A DNA stretch of 64,000 nt from Mycobacterium lepraemurium (lineage in GTDB: Bacteria > Actinomycetota > Actinomycetes > Mycobacteriales > Mycobacteriaceae), in the NCBI GenBank assembly GCA_002291465.1, contig CP021238.1, positions 3,038,001 to 3,102,000 of the forward strand. The letters run 5' to 3'. The position numbers were made by a program, and so were the translations under genes. Below the pieces are notes generated by a model. The model did not search any database. It saw only the letters and a program-made list of their open reading frames with translations, and was not told the DNA's origin. This document shows, one piece after another, positions 1 through 10,835 of the stretch; the stretch's first letter is position 1, and every line of letters begins with the position of its first letter.

Positions 1-2
1 TC

Positions 3-1807
3 TCAGGCGGTCACCCTAGGGGCGCCGACCCTGACCCGGACCCGTTGGCCGGCCCGCAGGTAGCGGCCCGACTTCACGGTGTGCCCGTAGCCGTCCCGGA
101 ATTCGCCCTTGCGGTGGCTGCCGCCGAAGACGACGACGCCGCCCACTCCGGTGGCGACGACGGCGTCGTCGTTGCGGTTGACCATGCGGCGCAGGCCGCC
201 GTAGAACGGCACCGCTTCCTCGTGGTAGGCGTCCACCGACTCGTCGAGGTCGGCCGGGTCGATCACCACGAAGTCGGCCCGGTCGCCCGGGCGCAGGGTG
301 CCGGCGTCGATGCCGAACCAGTCCGCCAGTTCGCCGGTGAGGCGGTGCACGGCCCGCTCGATCGACAGGAAGGGCGCGCCGGCGGCCTGCGCGTCGCGGG
401 TGCGCTTGAGCATGCGCAGCGCGAAGTTGTAGAAGGCCATGTTGCGCAGGTGCGCGCCGGCATCGGAGAAGCCCATGTGGATGCTGGGTCGGCGGCGAGT
501 TTGTCCAGCTGCTTTGGCCGGTGGTTGGCCACGGTGGTGGTCCACCGGACGTTGCGCTCACCGTTTTCCACCAGCACGTCGAGGAACGCGTCCAGCGGGT
601 GCAGGTCACGCTCGTCGGCTATAGCGCCAAAGCTCTTTCCTATCAACGACTTATCCGGGCATTCGACGATGACCGCGGCGTGGAAATCGCGGTGCCACAG
701 CGACAGGCCGAGCTTGACCCGGTCGAATTCGCGGCGGAACCGCCGACGGTAATCCTTGTCGGCCAGAAGTTCGTTGCGCTGCAACTGATCCCGCAGATGC
801 AGCGCGGCGGTCGCCGCGCCGAACTCCTCGAAGACCGGCAGATCGATTCCGTCGAAATACAATTCGAAAGGCACGGGCAGGTGCTGGAAGCGCACGCTGG
901 AGCGCAACAGTTTGTTGAGGATGCGGGTACCCAGCCCGAAGGTGTGCACGGCCAGCGGCATGGACTTGGCGTCGGCCGACACCAGCATGCTCATCCGGAC
1001 TCCCCTGCCGCGACCGAAGATCCGGCTGCTGGTCAGAAAGAACATTAGCGCCAGCGCGGGGTTGTTCAAATCCGGTGCGCTCTGCAGGATCCGGCCGCGG
1101 CGGCGCAGCACCTCGATCAGCTTGCGCCGTTCCCGCCAGGTGGCGAAGGTGGACGGCAGCGCGCGGGACCGGAAGCGTTCCCCGTCGAGCTTGTCGATGG
1201 CCGCATCCATCCCGGACATGCCGAGCAGCCCGGCGTCCAGCGCCTCGTCCAGCAGCGCGGCCATCTTCGCCAGCTCGTCGCCGGTCGGCCGGACGGCGGG
1301 GTCGGTGGCGCGATCGAGCCCCAGCACCGCGGCGCGCAGGTCCGAATGACCAAGCAACGAACCGACATTGGGCCCCAGCGGTAATGCGTCGACGGCCTTG
1401 ACGTAGTAGGCGGCCGTCGACCAGGTCCAGTTGGAACTCAGTGCGCCGTAAACGTATTCGCGCGGCACCGCCTCCACCCGGCTGAACAGGTCGGCGGTGT
1501 CCTGCGAATCGGCGTAGACGGTGGACAGCGAGCAGTTGCCCAGCAGCACCGTGGTGACGCCGTGCCGCACCGACTCGCGCAGGCCGGGATCGAGCAGCAC
1601 CTCGGCGTCGTAGTGGGTGTGCACGTCGATGAATCCGGGCAGCGCCCACTTCCCGGCGGCGTCGATCACCTCGGGGCAGTCGGCCTCGTCCAGCGACTCG
1701 GCCACGTCCACCAGCACGCCGTCCCGGATGGCGGGCGTGCGGGTCAGCGCCGCGCCGCCGGTGCCGTCGAACCACAATCCGTCGCGAATGATCACGTCGT
1801 AGGGCAT
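3..1807 (-). pseudogene. D-aminoacylase-type amidohydrolase (Rv2913c-like), frameshifted
   Basis: This is a member of the N-acyl-D-amino-acid deacylase/dihydroorotase-like amidohydrolase family. The start ATG at 1807 is preceded by GGAGG at good spacing. The N-terminal part shows the metal site DVHTHYDAE and the LGNCSLS stretch typical of the family, and the downstream part shows SDAGAH with its metal-binding Asp. The reading frame breaks near 485-493, where one base is missing: the protein reads ...KLAADP in one frame and continues as SIHMGFSDAGAH in another, ending at a TGA at 3-5. With that base restored the product would be about 601 residues, close to the family length. It lies downstream of a second broken amidohydrolase gene. 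In M. tuberculosis pknI separates the two; here it is absent. The single lesion suggests recent inactivation. Confidence 0.8.
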
Positions 1808-3031
1808 AGCGTCCTCCAAGTCGCGGCCTGCCGGAAAGCTAGCATAGATAGCAAGCACTCGCAATCTTTTACCGGAGAGAGCCGACCAAGCCCGAGCCCG
1901 CTGCCGACCAGTCTGCCCCGGCGGGTGCGACGCGCCGGGTTAGGCAGGTGACGAAAGATGCTGCCGCGCAACATGATCAGATCGGGATTTCGAAGTACGG
2001 CAGGACCGGAGCGGGGATCCTCGGCGAAGCACAACAGGTCGGCCGACGCGCCGTGCTCGAGTCCGGGCCCGGCCCAGCCAGCACCGCGCGTCCCAGCACG
2101 CCGCCCCCAGCGCCTGCGTCGCCGTCATCCCGATGCCCTTGAGCGCTTCCACCTCGTCGGCGATGCGCCCGGGGCCGACCATGGTGCCGGCGTCGCTGCC
2201 GGCGTAGATCGGCACGCCCGCTTCGCGGGCCGCGGCGATCCGGGACGGGCCGCGCGCGTATAGGTCGCGCATGTGGGCGGCATACATCGGGTACTTGGCG
2301 GCGGCCTGGGCGATGCCGGGGAAATTCTCGACGACGTTGACCAGGGTGGGCACCAGCGCGGTGCCGCGGGACACCATCAGCTCGATGGTGTCGTCGGTCA
2401 GCCCGGTGCCGTGCTCGATGCAGTCGATGCCGGCGTTGATCAGCCCGGGCAGCGCGTCCTCGCTGAAGACGTGCGCGGTGACCCGGGCGCCGTGCGCGTG
2501 GGCGGTGTCGATGGCGGCCTCGAGCACCTCGTCGGACCACAACGGCGCCAGGTCGCCGACGCTGCGGTCGATCCAGTCGCCGACCAGCTTGATCCAGCCG
2601 TCGCCCCGTTTGGCCTCCTGCGCGACCGCGTCGGGCAGCTGCCACTCGTCGTCCAGCTCGCGGGAGAAGCCCGCCGCGTACCGCTTGGGCCGGGCCAGGT
2701 GTTTGCCCGCCCGGATGATGCGGGGCGGGTCGTCGCGATCGTCGAGGCTGCGGGTGTCGGTGGGCGAGCCGCAGTCGCGCAACAGCAGCGCGCCGACGTC
2801 GCGTTCGGTCTCGGCCTGGGCGATCGCCTCGTCGAGCGGGATCTCACCGTGCTCACCGAGCCCGACGTGACAGCGGGCGTCGACCAGCCCGGGCACGATC
2901 CAGCCACCTCCGGAAGCCCCGAAGACGGTGTCGGCGCCGGCCACCGGTTCGGTGCTGATCCGCCCGTCGACGACCCAGAGTTCGATCGGGCCCTCGTCGG
3001 GCAGACTCCGACCGCGTAGGTGCCAGCGCAC
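1792..3031 (-). pseudogene. Amidohydrolase (Rv2915c-like), frameshifted and with a metal-ligand substitution
   Basis: A GTG start at 3031 lies 5 bp after the ffh stop, so the gene is probably cotranscribed with ffh. The body reads as an imidazolonepropionase/prolidase-type amidohydrolase: a Lys in GWIKLVGDW, the His residues of VTAHVFSED and CIEHGTG, and the Asp of AGSDAG. The first metal motif, normally His-x-His, reads DARCH, so its first His is Arg. Near 2066 one extra base shifts the frame after WLGRA; removing it gives GLEHGASADLLCF and a coherent C-terminus up to about 1960. The end is uncertain: the restored frame runs to a stop at 1792, overlapping the next gene, which suggests a further lesion. 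Both the substitution and the frameshift point to loss of function. Confidence 0.72.
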
Positions 3032-3036
3032 GGCGG

Positions 3037-4590
3037 CTACTTGTTGCCCAGGAACTTCAGCTTGGACAGGTCGAAGTCGGCCAGCCTGGGTGGCAGCTCG
3101 TTGAGGCCCTCGGGCAGCTGCGACAGGTCGGGGAACCCGGCCGGCATCCCGGGCCCCAGCGGGCTGCGCACCTTCGGCGGGGTGGGGCCGCGCGCGCCCT
3201 TCTTGCCCTTCTTGGCTTTAGCCTTGGCGCCCTTGGCTTTTCGCGTCGCCGACTTGCGGCCCAGCCCGGGAATGCCCATGCCGCCGAGCATCGACGACAT
3301 CATCTTGCGGGCCTCGAAGAAGCGGTCCACGAGCTGGTTGACCTCCGACACCGTCACGCCGGAGCCGTTGGCGATGCGCAGCCGCCGCGACGCGTTGATG
3401 ATCTTCGGGTCGGCCCGCTCTTCGGGGGTCATGCCGCGGATGATGGCCTGCAACCGGTCGAGCTGCTTGTCGTCAACGGCGGCCAGCGCGTCCTTCATCT
3501 GCCCGGCGCCGGGCAGCATGCCCACCAGGTTGCCGATCGGCCCCATCTTGCGGATGGCGAGCATCTGTTCGAGGAAGTCCTCGAGGGTGAGCTCGCCGCT
3601 GCCGATCTTAACGGCGGCGGCCTCGGCCTGTTCGGCGTCGAAGACCTGCTCGGCCTGCTCGATCAGGCTCAGCACGTCGCCCATGCCCAGGATGCGGCTG
3701 GACATCCGGTCGGGGTGGAAGACGTCGAAGTCCTCCAGCTTCTCGCCGGTGGAGGCGAACAGGATCGGGACGCTGGTGACCTCGCGCACCGACAGCGCCG
3801 CGCCGCCGCGGGCGTCGCCGTCGAGTTTGGTCAGCACCACGCCGGTGAAGCCGACGCCCTCGCGGAAGGCCTCCGCGGTGGTGACGGCTTCCTGACCGAT
3901 CATCGCGTCCAGCACGAACAGGATCTCGTCGGGGTCGATGGCGTCGCGGATGGCCGCGGCCTGGGCCATCAGCTCGTCGTCGATGCCCAACCGGCCGGCG
4001 CTGTCGACGATGACGACGTCATGGTGCTTGGCCCGGGCCTCGGCGAGGCCTTGCGCAGCCACCGCCACCGGGTCGCCCGGGCCGGACTCAGGCGAGGCTC
4101 CGGGATGCGGCGCGAAGACCGGGACGCCGGCGCGCTCGCCGACGACCTGCAGCTGGTTCACCGCGGCGGGGCGCTGCAGGTCGCAGGCCACCAGCAGCGG
4201 GGTGTGGCCCTGCCCGCGCAGCCAGGCGGCCAGCTTGCCGGCCAACGACGTCTTACCGGAACCCTGCAGACCGGTGAGCATGATCACGGTCGGCGGGGTC
4301 TTGGCGAACGCCAGCTGGCGGGTCTCGCCGCCCAGGATGCCGATGAGCTCTTCGTTGACGATCTTGACAACCTGTTGCGCCGGGTTCAGCGCGCCGGACA
4401 CCTCGGCGCCCTTGGCGCGCTCCTTGATCCGGGTGACGAACGCGCGCACGACGGGCAGCGACACGTCGGCTTCCAGCAGCGCCAGCCGGATTTCGCGGGT
4501 GGTGGCCTCGATATCGGCGTCGGTCAGTCGACCCTTGCCGCGCAGTCCCGCAAGGGCACCGGTCAATCGGTCGGACAGCGATTCAAACAC
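3037..4590 (-). CDS. ffh: Signal recognition particle GTPase Ffh
   Basis: Ffh is the 54-kDa SRP subunit. It binds signal sequences and SRP RNA and delivers ribosomes to FtsY at the membrane. The start is GTG at 4590, giving 517 residues, the usual mycobacterial size. The N domain is followed by the G domain, with P-loop GLQGSGKTS at residues 107-115, G3 as DSAGR at 196-200 (most family members have DTAGR, a conservative change) and G4 TKLD at 254-257. The M domain follows, and the tail is rich in Lys/Ala. The gene is intact although its downstream neighbours are broken, as expected for an essential function. Its receptor gene ftsY lies 11 kb away. Confidence 0.97.
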   Translation of the reverse strand: MFESLSDRLTGALAGLRGKGRLTDADIEATTREIRLALLEADVSLPVVRAFVTRIKERAKGAEVSGALNPAQQVVKIVNEELIGILGGETRQLAFAKTPPTVIMLTGLQGSGKTSLAGKLAAWLRGQGHTPLLVACDLQRPAAVNQLQVVGERAGVPVFAPHPGASPESGPGDPVAVAAQGLAEARAKHHDVVIVDSAGRLGIDDELMAQAAAIRDAIDPDEILFVLDAMIGQEAVTTAEAFREGVGFTGVVLTKLDGDARGGAALSVREVTSVPILFASTGEKLEDFDVFHPDRMSSRILGMGDVLSLIEQAEQVFDAEQAEAAAVKIGSGELTLEDFLEQMLAIRKMGPIGNLVGMLPGAGQMKDALAAVDDKQLDRLQAIIRGMTPEERADPKIINASRRLRIANGSGVTVSEVNQLVDRFFEARKMMSSMLGGMGIPGLGRKSATRKAKGAKAKAKKGKKGARGPTPPKVRSPLGPGMPAGFPDLSQLPEGLNELPPRLADFDLSKLKFLGNK

Positions 4591-4650
4591 GACGCCAGCC
4601 TAGTGGCACTGCAAGCGCCGCGAAGCGGGGCGCAGCAGGTGCCGTTCGGC

Positions 4651-4709
4651 TCGAGCGCCACGCTGGCGTGACCCTCGGCGTCGAGCGCCACGCCGGCGTG
4701 ACGCTCGAC
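4651..4709. repeat. Two tandem copies of a ~30-bp palindromic repeat
   Basis: Two head-to-tail copies at 4651-4678 and 4681-4708 match at 25 of 28 positions. The second is a near-perfect inverted repeat (4680-4694 against 4695-4709, 14 of 15 pairs). The core is CGCCACGC(C/T)GGCGTGAC. The element lies in the divergent interval between ffh and the hydrolase gene. A shorter relative is at 49464-49490 beside ung. Its function is unknown. It could form a hairpin in RNA or DNA. Confidence 0.75.
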
Positions 4710-4748
4710 GGGGTTGACGGCGCGACGCCGGCACAGAAAAGTCAGCTC

Positions 4749-5457
4749 ATGCTCGAGGTGATCGCGAAGGGGTCCGGCAGCGCCGAGCACCCGGCGCCGC
4801 TGCTCTTCGTGCACGGTGGCTGGCACGGCGCGTGGTGCTGGGAGAACTTCCTGGACTTCTTCGCCGACGCCGGCTACCGCGCGGTCGCGCTCAGCCTGCG
4901 CGGGCACGGCGCCAGCCCCACGTCCAAGCCGCTGCACAGGGTCTCCATCGCCGACTACCTGGACGACGTCGCCGCGGTGGCCGGCGAGCTGGGCGGCGCG
5001 CCGATCCTGATCGGCCATTCGCTGGGCGGCTTCGTCATCCAGCGCTACCTGGAAACCCACCGCGTTACCGCCGCGGTGCTGGTGGGGTCGGTGCCGCCGC
5101 AGGGCGTGCTCAGGCTGGCGCTGCGGGTCTGGCGCCGCCGGCCGTCGATGACCATGGAAGCCTGGAACGACCCCACCCTGCTGAAGTTCCTCGCCACCCC
5201 GGCGCTGGCGCGCGAGTATCTGTTCTGCACCGCCACCCCCGAGGCGATCGTCAAATCGTGCCGGCAACGCGCCGGAGCCGAAAGCGTGCGCGCCGCCATG
5301 ACCGATCCGTTGCTGCGCCGGGTGAGAACCCGACGGGTCAGCACGCCGATCCTGGTGCTGGGCGCGACCCACGACGGCTTTCGTCAGCGCCGCGGACGTG
5401 CGCGCCACCGCTAGCCCGGTCGAGTCACTTCCGCACCGAAAAGCGTTGGCGTGCTAG
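4749..5457 (+). pseudogene. Alpha/beta-hydrolase, frameshifted and missing its C-terminal end
   Basis: The protein has the alpha/beta-hydrolase core: HGGWHGAWCW (oxyanion-hole region) near the N-terminus and the nucleophile elbow IGHSLGGF. I chose ATG 4749 because the upstream GTG at 4668 lies inside the palindromic repeat. After LVLGATHDG an extra T near 5380 shifts the frame. Removing it gives FVSAADVRATAS and a stop at 5457. The expected C-terminal segment carrying the catalytic His (normally a GH followed by the last helix) is not found in any frame before the helicase gene starts. The gene has therefore probably lost its 3' end by deletion as well as suffering the frameshift. M. tuberculosis has no gene at this place, so it is an accessory gene. 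Confidence 0.7.
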
Positions 5458-5516
5458 ATTTCACAGCCGCCGCTCAATCGAGCTGGCCGCGTCGAGGAGC
5501 AACGATTGGGGGGCCT

Positions 5517-7235
5517 GTGTCGGTGCCGGTCAGCAGCTTGGATCCGCGCGCCGGCAACGACCACAGCGACCGCTCCGGTGCGCTGCGCGGCTGGCAGCGC
5601 CGGGCGCTGGTGAAATATCTCGCCGGGCAGCCCCGCGATTTCCTGGCGGTGGCGACCCCGGGCTCGGGCAAGACGACGTTCGCGCTGCGGGTGGCCGCCG
5701 AACTGCTCGGCCAGCGCGCCGTCGAGCAGGTCACCGTCGTGGTGCCCACCGCGCACCTCAAGGTGCAGTGGACGCAGGCCGCGGCGCGGCACGGCCTGGC
5801 GCTGGACCCGCGGTTCTCCAACAGCAACCCGCGGATCGCGCCGGAGTACCACGGCGTGATGGTGACCTACGCTCAGGTCGCCGCGCACCCCACGCTGCAC
5901 CGGGTGCGCACCGAGCAGCGCAGGACGCTGGTCATCTTCGACGAGATCCATCACGGCGGCGAAGCCAAGACGTGGGGCGATGCCATCCGCGAGGCGTTCG
6001 GCGACGCCACCCGCCGGCTCGCGTTGACGGGCAAGCCGTTTTCGCAGCGACGACAGCCCCATCCCGTTCGTGCGCTACGAGGCCGGACCCGACGGGGTGC
6101 GTCGCCCGCAGGCCGATCACACCTACGGCTATCCGGAGGCGCTGGCCGACGGCGTGGTCCGGCCGGTGGTCTTTCTCGCCTACTCCGGGGAGGCCCGCTG
6201 GCGCGACAGCGCCGGCGAGGAGCACGCGGCGCGGCTGGGCGAGCCGCTGTCGGCCGATCAGACCGCGCGGGCCTGGCGCACCGCGCTGGACCCGGCCGGG
6301 GAATGGATGCCCGCGGTGATCGCGGCCGCCGATCAGCGGCTGCGCCAGCTGCGCGCCCACATCCCCGACGCCGGCGGCATGATCATCGCCTCCGACTGGG
6401 TTGCGGCCCCCTGCTGACCAAGATCACCTCGGAGACGCCGACCGTGGTGCTCTCCGACGACCCCGGATCCTCGGCGCGCATCAGCGAATTCGCGGCGAGC
6501 ACCAGCCGGTGGCTGGTGGCGGTGCGGATGGTCTCCGAGGGCGTCGACGTGCCGCGGCTGGCGGTCGGCATCTACGCCTCCACGCCGCTGTTCTTCGCCC
6601 AGGCCGTCGGCCGGTTCGTGCGGTCGCGCCGCCCGGGCGAGACCGCGAGCATCTTCCTGCCGTCGGTGCCCAACCTGCTGCAGCTGGCCAGCGAGCTGGA
6701 GGCCCAGCGCAACCACGTGCTGGGCGAGCCGCACCGCGTCTCCGAGGGCGACCCCCTCGACGGCGACCCGGCCACCCGCACGCCGAACGAGAAGAGCGAA
6801 CTCGACAACGGCTTCACCTCGCTGGGGGCCGACGCGGAACTCGATCAGGTCATCTTCGACGGCTCGTCGTTCGGCACCGCCACCCCGGCCGGCGGCGAGG
6901 AGGAGGCCGACTACCTCGGCATCCCGGGTTTGCTGGACGCCGAGCAGATGCGCGCCCTGCTGCACCAGCGCCAGGACGAGCAGCTGCAGCGGCGGGCCGG
7001 GCAGCCGTCGGCAGGCGACGCCCCGCCGGCGACGGTGCACGGCCAGCTGCGCGAGCTGCGCCGCGAGCTCAACACGCTGGTGTCGATCGCCCATCATCGA
7101 ACGGGCAAGCCGCACGGCTGGATTCACAACGAGCTGCGGCGCCGCTGCGGCGGACCGCCGATCGCCGCGGCCAGCCGCGAACAGTTGCGGGCCCGCATCG
7201 ACGCGGTGCGCCGGCTCAACGCCGAGCACTCGTGA
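5517..7235 (+). pseudogene. DEAD/DEAH-type superfamily 2 helicase (Rv2917-like), broken in two places
   Basis: The parts of an SF2 helicase are readable: Walker A ATPGSGKTT, Walker B IFDEIHHGG, motif III LTGxPF, a helicase C domain with MVSEGVDVPR and QAVGRFVRS, and an actinobacterial C-terminal extension ending NAEHS. GTG 5517 follows a G-rich ribosome-binding stretch. Lesion one: an extra T near 6041 shifts the frame after LTGKPF. Lesion two: at about 6395-6418 the expected sequence after MIIASD is replaced by a short aberrant stretch that ends the frame, and it resumes at LLTKITSETP. The motif before STPLFFAQ also looks about three residues shorter than I recall in M. tuberculosis. No functional helicase is expected. 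Confidence 0.82.
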
Positions 7236-7294
7236 CGGCCCATCATGGCCGCTAGTAGTCCGCAAGCACCTGCGCGTTGAATGCCATTGCGCTT

Positions 7295-10194
7295 TTACGA
7301 CACGGAGACCTGGTCTGCACGGTGCCGCGCCGGCCGCGGCCAAGACCGTGGAACCGGTCGCGGGCGCACGCGCTGCAGCCACCAGAACCACCGTCCGAGC
7401 AGGGTCGCGACCGAGGGGGTCATCAGCGAGCGCACCACCAGGGTGTCGAACAGCAGGCCCAAACCGATGGTGGTACCGACCAGGCCGATCACGATCAGCT
7501 TGCTAACCGCCATCGGCATCATCGTGGAGGCGAACACGAGGCCGGCCGAGGTGACGACCGATCCGGTGCCAACCATGGCGCGTATGACGCCGGTGTTCGG
7601 GCCGGCATGGATCTCTTCTTTCATTCGCGAGACCAGCAGCAGGTTGTAGTCGGACCCGACCGCGAGCAAGACGATGACCGACATCGGCAACACCATCCAG
7701 TGCAGCGGAATCCCGATGACGTGTTGCCACAGCAGGACCGAAAGCCCGAAAGAGGCGGCCAGGCTCAGTACCACCGTCCCGACAATGACCGCCGCGGCGA
7801 CCACGGCGCGGATCAGCACCACCATGATGATGAAGATCAGGATCAGGGCGGCGCCCGCGACGATCAGGAGGTCGTAGTCGGCGCCTTGTTGCAGGTCTTT
7901 GTACATCGCCGCGCTGCCGCCGAGATAGATCCACGATCCCTCTAGCGGGGTTCCCTTAATCGCGTCTGCGGCAGCGGTTTTGAGCGGCTCGACGCGCGAA
8001 GTGCCTTCCTCGGTCAACGGGTTGCCCTGGTGAATGATGGTGAATCGCACGGCATGACCGTCGGGCAATAGGAACAGTTTGATACCACGTTTGAAGTCGG
8101 CGTTGTCGAAGGCTTCCGGCGGCAGGTAGAATGACTCGCCATTCTTGGCGGCATCGAAGGCCTCGCCCATGGCCGTGGCGTTCTGCTGCATGGCCATGGT
8201 TTGGTCCTGCTGAGCTTTCTGGACCTGATACTGGTCGAGCATCATTTGTTTCTGGTTTTTCATCGATTGGATCATCGGCGGCATCAGGGCGACCATCCGC
8301 GGCATCACCGCGTCGAGACGCTCGATGTCCGGCACCAGGTCGGCCAGGTCGTCGCTCATGGTGCCGACGCCGTCCAGGGCGTCGAACACCGAACGCATCG
8401 CCCAGCAGAGCGGGATATCGAAGCAGTGTTTCTCCCAGTAGAAGTAGCTGCGCAGCGGCCGGAAGAAGTCGTCGAAATCGGCCATATGGTCGCGCAACTC
8501 CTGCACATCGGCGCTCGTCTTGTCCATCTTGGTGTCCATGCTGTGGGTGATGGCCGCCACCTCCTTGGTGAGCTCTCCATCACTTCCATCGAGTCGATGG
8601 TGGCCTGCATGTCGGCGGCCTGTTGCAGCATGTTGTTCAAGGTCTTCTGGGTGTAGTCGTTGGTGATGATCTGGCCGGTGCTGTTCATGCTGATCGTGAA
8701 CGGGATGGTGGTGTGCTGGATCGGCCGTCCTTCCAGCCGGGTAATGGTCTGCACTTGGGCGATCCCATGCACTCGGGCAAGGGCTTTCGCGATCTTGTCG
8801 ATCACCAGGAAATTGGCGGGATTTCGCAGATCGTGGTCGGTTTCGACCATCAGCAGATCTGGATTCATCTTGGCCTGGGAGAAATGCCGGTCGGCCGCCG
8901 CGTACCCGACGTTGGCTGGGACATCTGCCGGGAGATAAATGCGGTCGTTGTAGGTGGTGTAATAGCCCGGCAGGGTCAACAAGCCCACCAGGGCCAACAG
9001 GACCGCGCAGATGAGAATCGCGCCCGGCCACCGCACCGTTGCGGTACCGATTCGGCGCCAGCCGCGGGGCTGCGTCAGGCTTTTGGGCTCCAGCACCTTG
9101 CCGAAGCGACTCATCACCGCGATCAGTGCGGGGCCCAGAGTCAAGGCCGCAGCCACCACGATCACCATGCCGATCGCGAGCGAGATTCCCATAGTCTGGA
9201 AGTAGGGAAGCCGGGTGAAGCGAAAGCAGAAGGCCGCCCCGGCGATGGTCATACCCGAAGCCAGCACGACATGTGCGGTGCCGTGGAACATGGTGTAGTA
9301 AGCCGATTCTCGGTCTTGGCCGAGCCTGCGCGCCTCCTGATATCGGCCAATCAAGAAGATCGCGTAGTCGGTGGCCGCTGCAATGGCAAGCGTCACCACC
9401 ATGTTGGTCGCGAACGTCGTCAATCCGAAAGCATTGTGGTAGCCTAGGAATGCAACGATCCCCCGCGCGGCGGACAATTCGAGCACGACCACAGCAAGCA
9501 CGATGCCCACCGCGACGAACGACCGGTAGACGATCAGCAGCATCACGATGATGACGGCGAACGTGAGCATTTCGATGACTTCCATGCTCTTGTCGCCCGT
9601 CGCGTTTTGATCAGCGCTGGTTGCCGCCGGCCCCGTCACATGCGCTTTCACGCCCGCAGGCGCCGGCGTGCGAGTGGCGATATCGCGCACGGCCGCAACG
9701 GATTCGTAGGCTAGCGCCTCTCTTTGATCGCCGACGATGTAGACCTGAACGTAGGCGGCCTTGCCGTCGACGCTCTGGGCAGCCGCCGCGGTGAACGAAT
9801 CACCCCAGAAATCCTGGACGTGCTGGACGTGCTTGGTATCGGCACGTAGTTGCTGGACAACGCGGTCATAGAAGTGGTGTGCGTCCTGGCCCAACGGCTT
9901 ATCGCCTTCGAGCACGACCATCACGGAGCTACTCGTGGAGAACTCCTGGAACACCTTGCCGACCCGCTTCGTCGCAATCATCGACGGCGCATCGTTGGGG
10001 CTCATCGACACCGCGCGCATCTTCCCTACCGCTTCCAGCTGCGGCACAACGGTATTGAGCACGACGACGACCGCCACCCAGGCAATATGATCGGCACGGC
10101 AAATACGCGGATCATTCGCGGTATCCGCGCGCGTGGCCGCCGGATGAGCGACCGGGATGGCGTCGGTCGGGGCGTCGGTCACTTGCAGGCTCAT
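7295..10194 (-). pseudogene. MmpL family RND transporter, single frameshift
   Basis: MmpL proteins are 12-TM RND exporters of lipids, siderophores or drugs that work with a small MmpS partner. ATG 10194 overlaps the mmpS stop as ATGA, implying coupled translation. The first half carries the MMPL signatures [15 protein letters not shown] and [10 protein letters not shown], and the second half carries [14 protein letters not shown]. Near 8577 one base is missing: IDSMEVM is followed out of frame by ELTKEVAAI. With it restored the protein would be 966 residues, the size of MmpL4/MmpL5. As it stands the product would stop about 70 codons after the break, losing the second transporter half. The sequence is otherwise well conserved, so the loss looks recent. 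Confidence 0.85.
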
Positions 10195-10616
10195 GCCGAC
10201 TTCACCAGGCAATAGGTCTCGGCGTCGACGCCGGTGGCGGTCCGTTGATCCTTGACCTTCTCATCGACGGTGATTCGGCAGGTGATGCTCTGACCGTCGC
10301 CCTGGGCGAAGAGGGTGGGCGTCGCCGCGGGTGCAGTGATGCGCAACTTCAAAGACCATGGCAGAGGCACGTTTTCGGCTCTTTGAGGTTTGACGTCTAG
10401 GTCCAGGTAGTTGATCACTGCCGTGGTGCCGGAGCCGAAAACCTCGTAAGTGACGACCTTAGAATTGAAGGATTCCGCGGTGTCGGAGCTGTTCGACGTG
10501 ACCAAGACGGGATTGGAGCCGAACACTCCGTGCAATCGCATAACAGTGGCGCCGCCGACCGCGACCGCTACCACGACCAGCACCGGCAACCAGACCCGCC
10601 CCAGCAGGCCCTTCAT
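10191..10616 (-). CDS. MmpS family membrane protein
   Basis: This 141-residue protein has a short cytoplasmic start, one hydrophobic segment (about residues 8-24) and a periplasmic beta domain with the YEVFGSG and VIYLD-type strands and paired Cys residues typical of MmpS. MmpS proteins are accessory subunits for the adjacent MmpL exporter. The frame is intact from ATG 10616. It is the first gene of the pair and overlaps mmpL by 4 bp. A tetR gene lies divergently upstream. Because mmpL is frameshifted, the MmpS made here probably has no cognate partner unless another MmpL substitutes. The resemblance is to the MmpS4/MmpS5 class; I cannot assign a number. Confidence 0.85.
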   Translation of the reverse strand: MKGLLGRVWLPVLVVVAVAVGGATVMRLHGVFGSNPVLVTSNSSDTAESFNSKVVTYEVFGSGTTAVINYLDLDVKPQRAENVPLPWSLKLRITAPAATPTLFAQGDGQSITCRITVDEKVKDQRTATGVDAETYCLVKSA

Positions 10617-10754
10617 CGCGGTCGCCCAACATTGCGGCGTCCGGCATTCGTGACGCCCGCCAAGCCGTACTCGCAGCGGTTATCCAGATCGGCAATCACG
10701 GTGAGGACCTTTCAGCGACTCGAGGCCACCCCCAAGTGCCGGCGACCGATGAAC

Positions 10755-10766
10755 GTCTAGCTAGAC
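10755..10766. promoter_or_regulatory. Perfect 12-bp palindrome in the mmpS-tetR divergent promoter
   Basis: GTCTAGCTAGAC is perfectly self-complementary and lies between the divergent mmpS and tetR genes, 139 bp upstream of mmpS and 70 bp upstream of tetR. Its placement fits a second operator for the TetR protein or part of a promoter. The sequence differs from the palindrome at 10810-10827, so it may bind a different regulator. Confidence 0.45.
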
Positions 10767-10809
10767 AACCTAACGAGCTAACTGGATGGGATCAATCCAC
10801 TTAAGCGAA

Positions 10810-10828
10810 GTGTAGCCGCGGTTACACT
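10810..10828. promoter_or_regulatory. Putative TetR operator overlapping the tetR -10 element
   Basis: GTGTAGCCGCGGTTACAC (10810-10827) is an 18-bp inverted repeat with one mismatched pair. Its right arm contains TACACT (10823-10828), a good mycobacterial -10 (TANNNT), 7 nt before the GTG start of tetR. Repressor binding here would block RNA polymerase, so autorepression is likely. The spacing also predicts a leaderless tetR transcript. Confidence 0.65.
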
Positions 10829-10835
10829 TTTACGG

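Noticed and set aside
1808..1960. A remnant of pknI between the two amidohydrolase genes
   Set aside because: No kinase motifs (for example HRD or DFG) occur in any frame of this short interval. The gene is simply absent.
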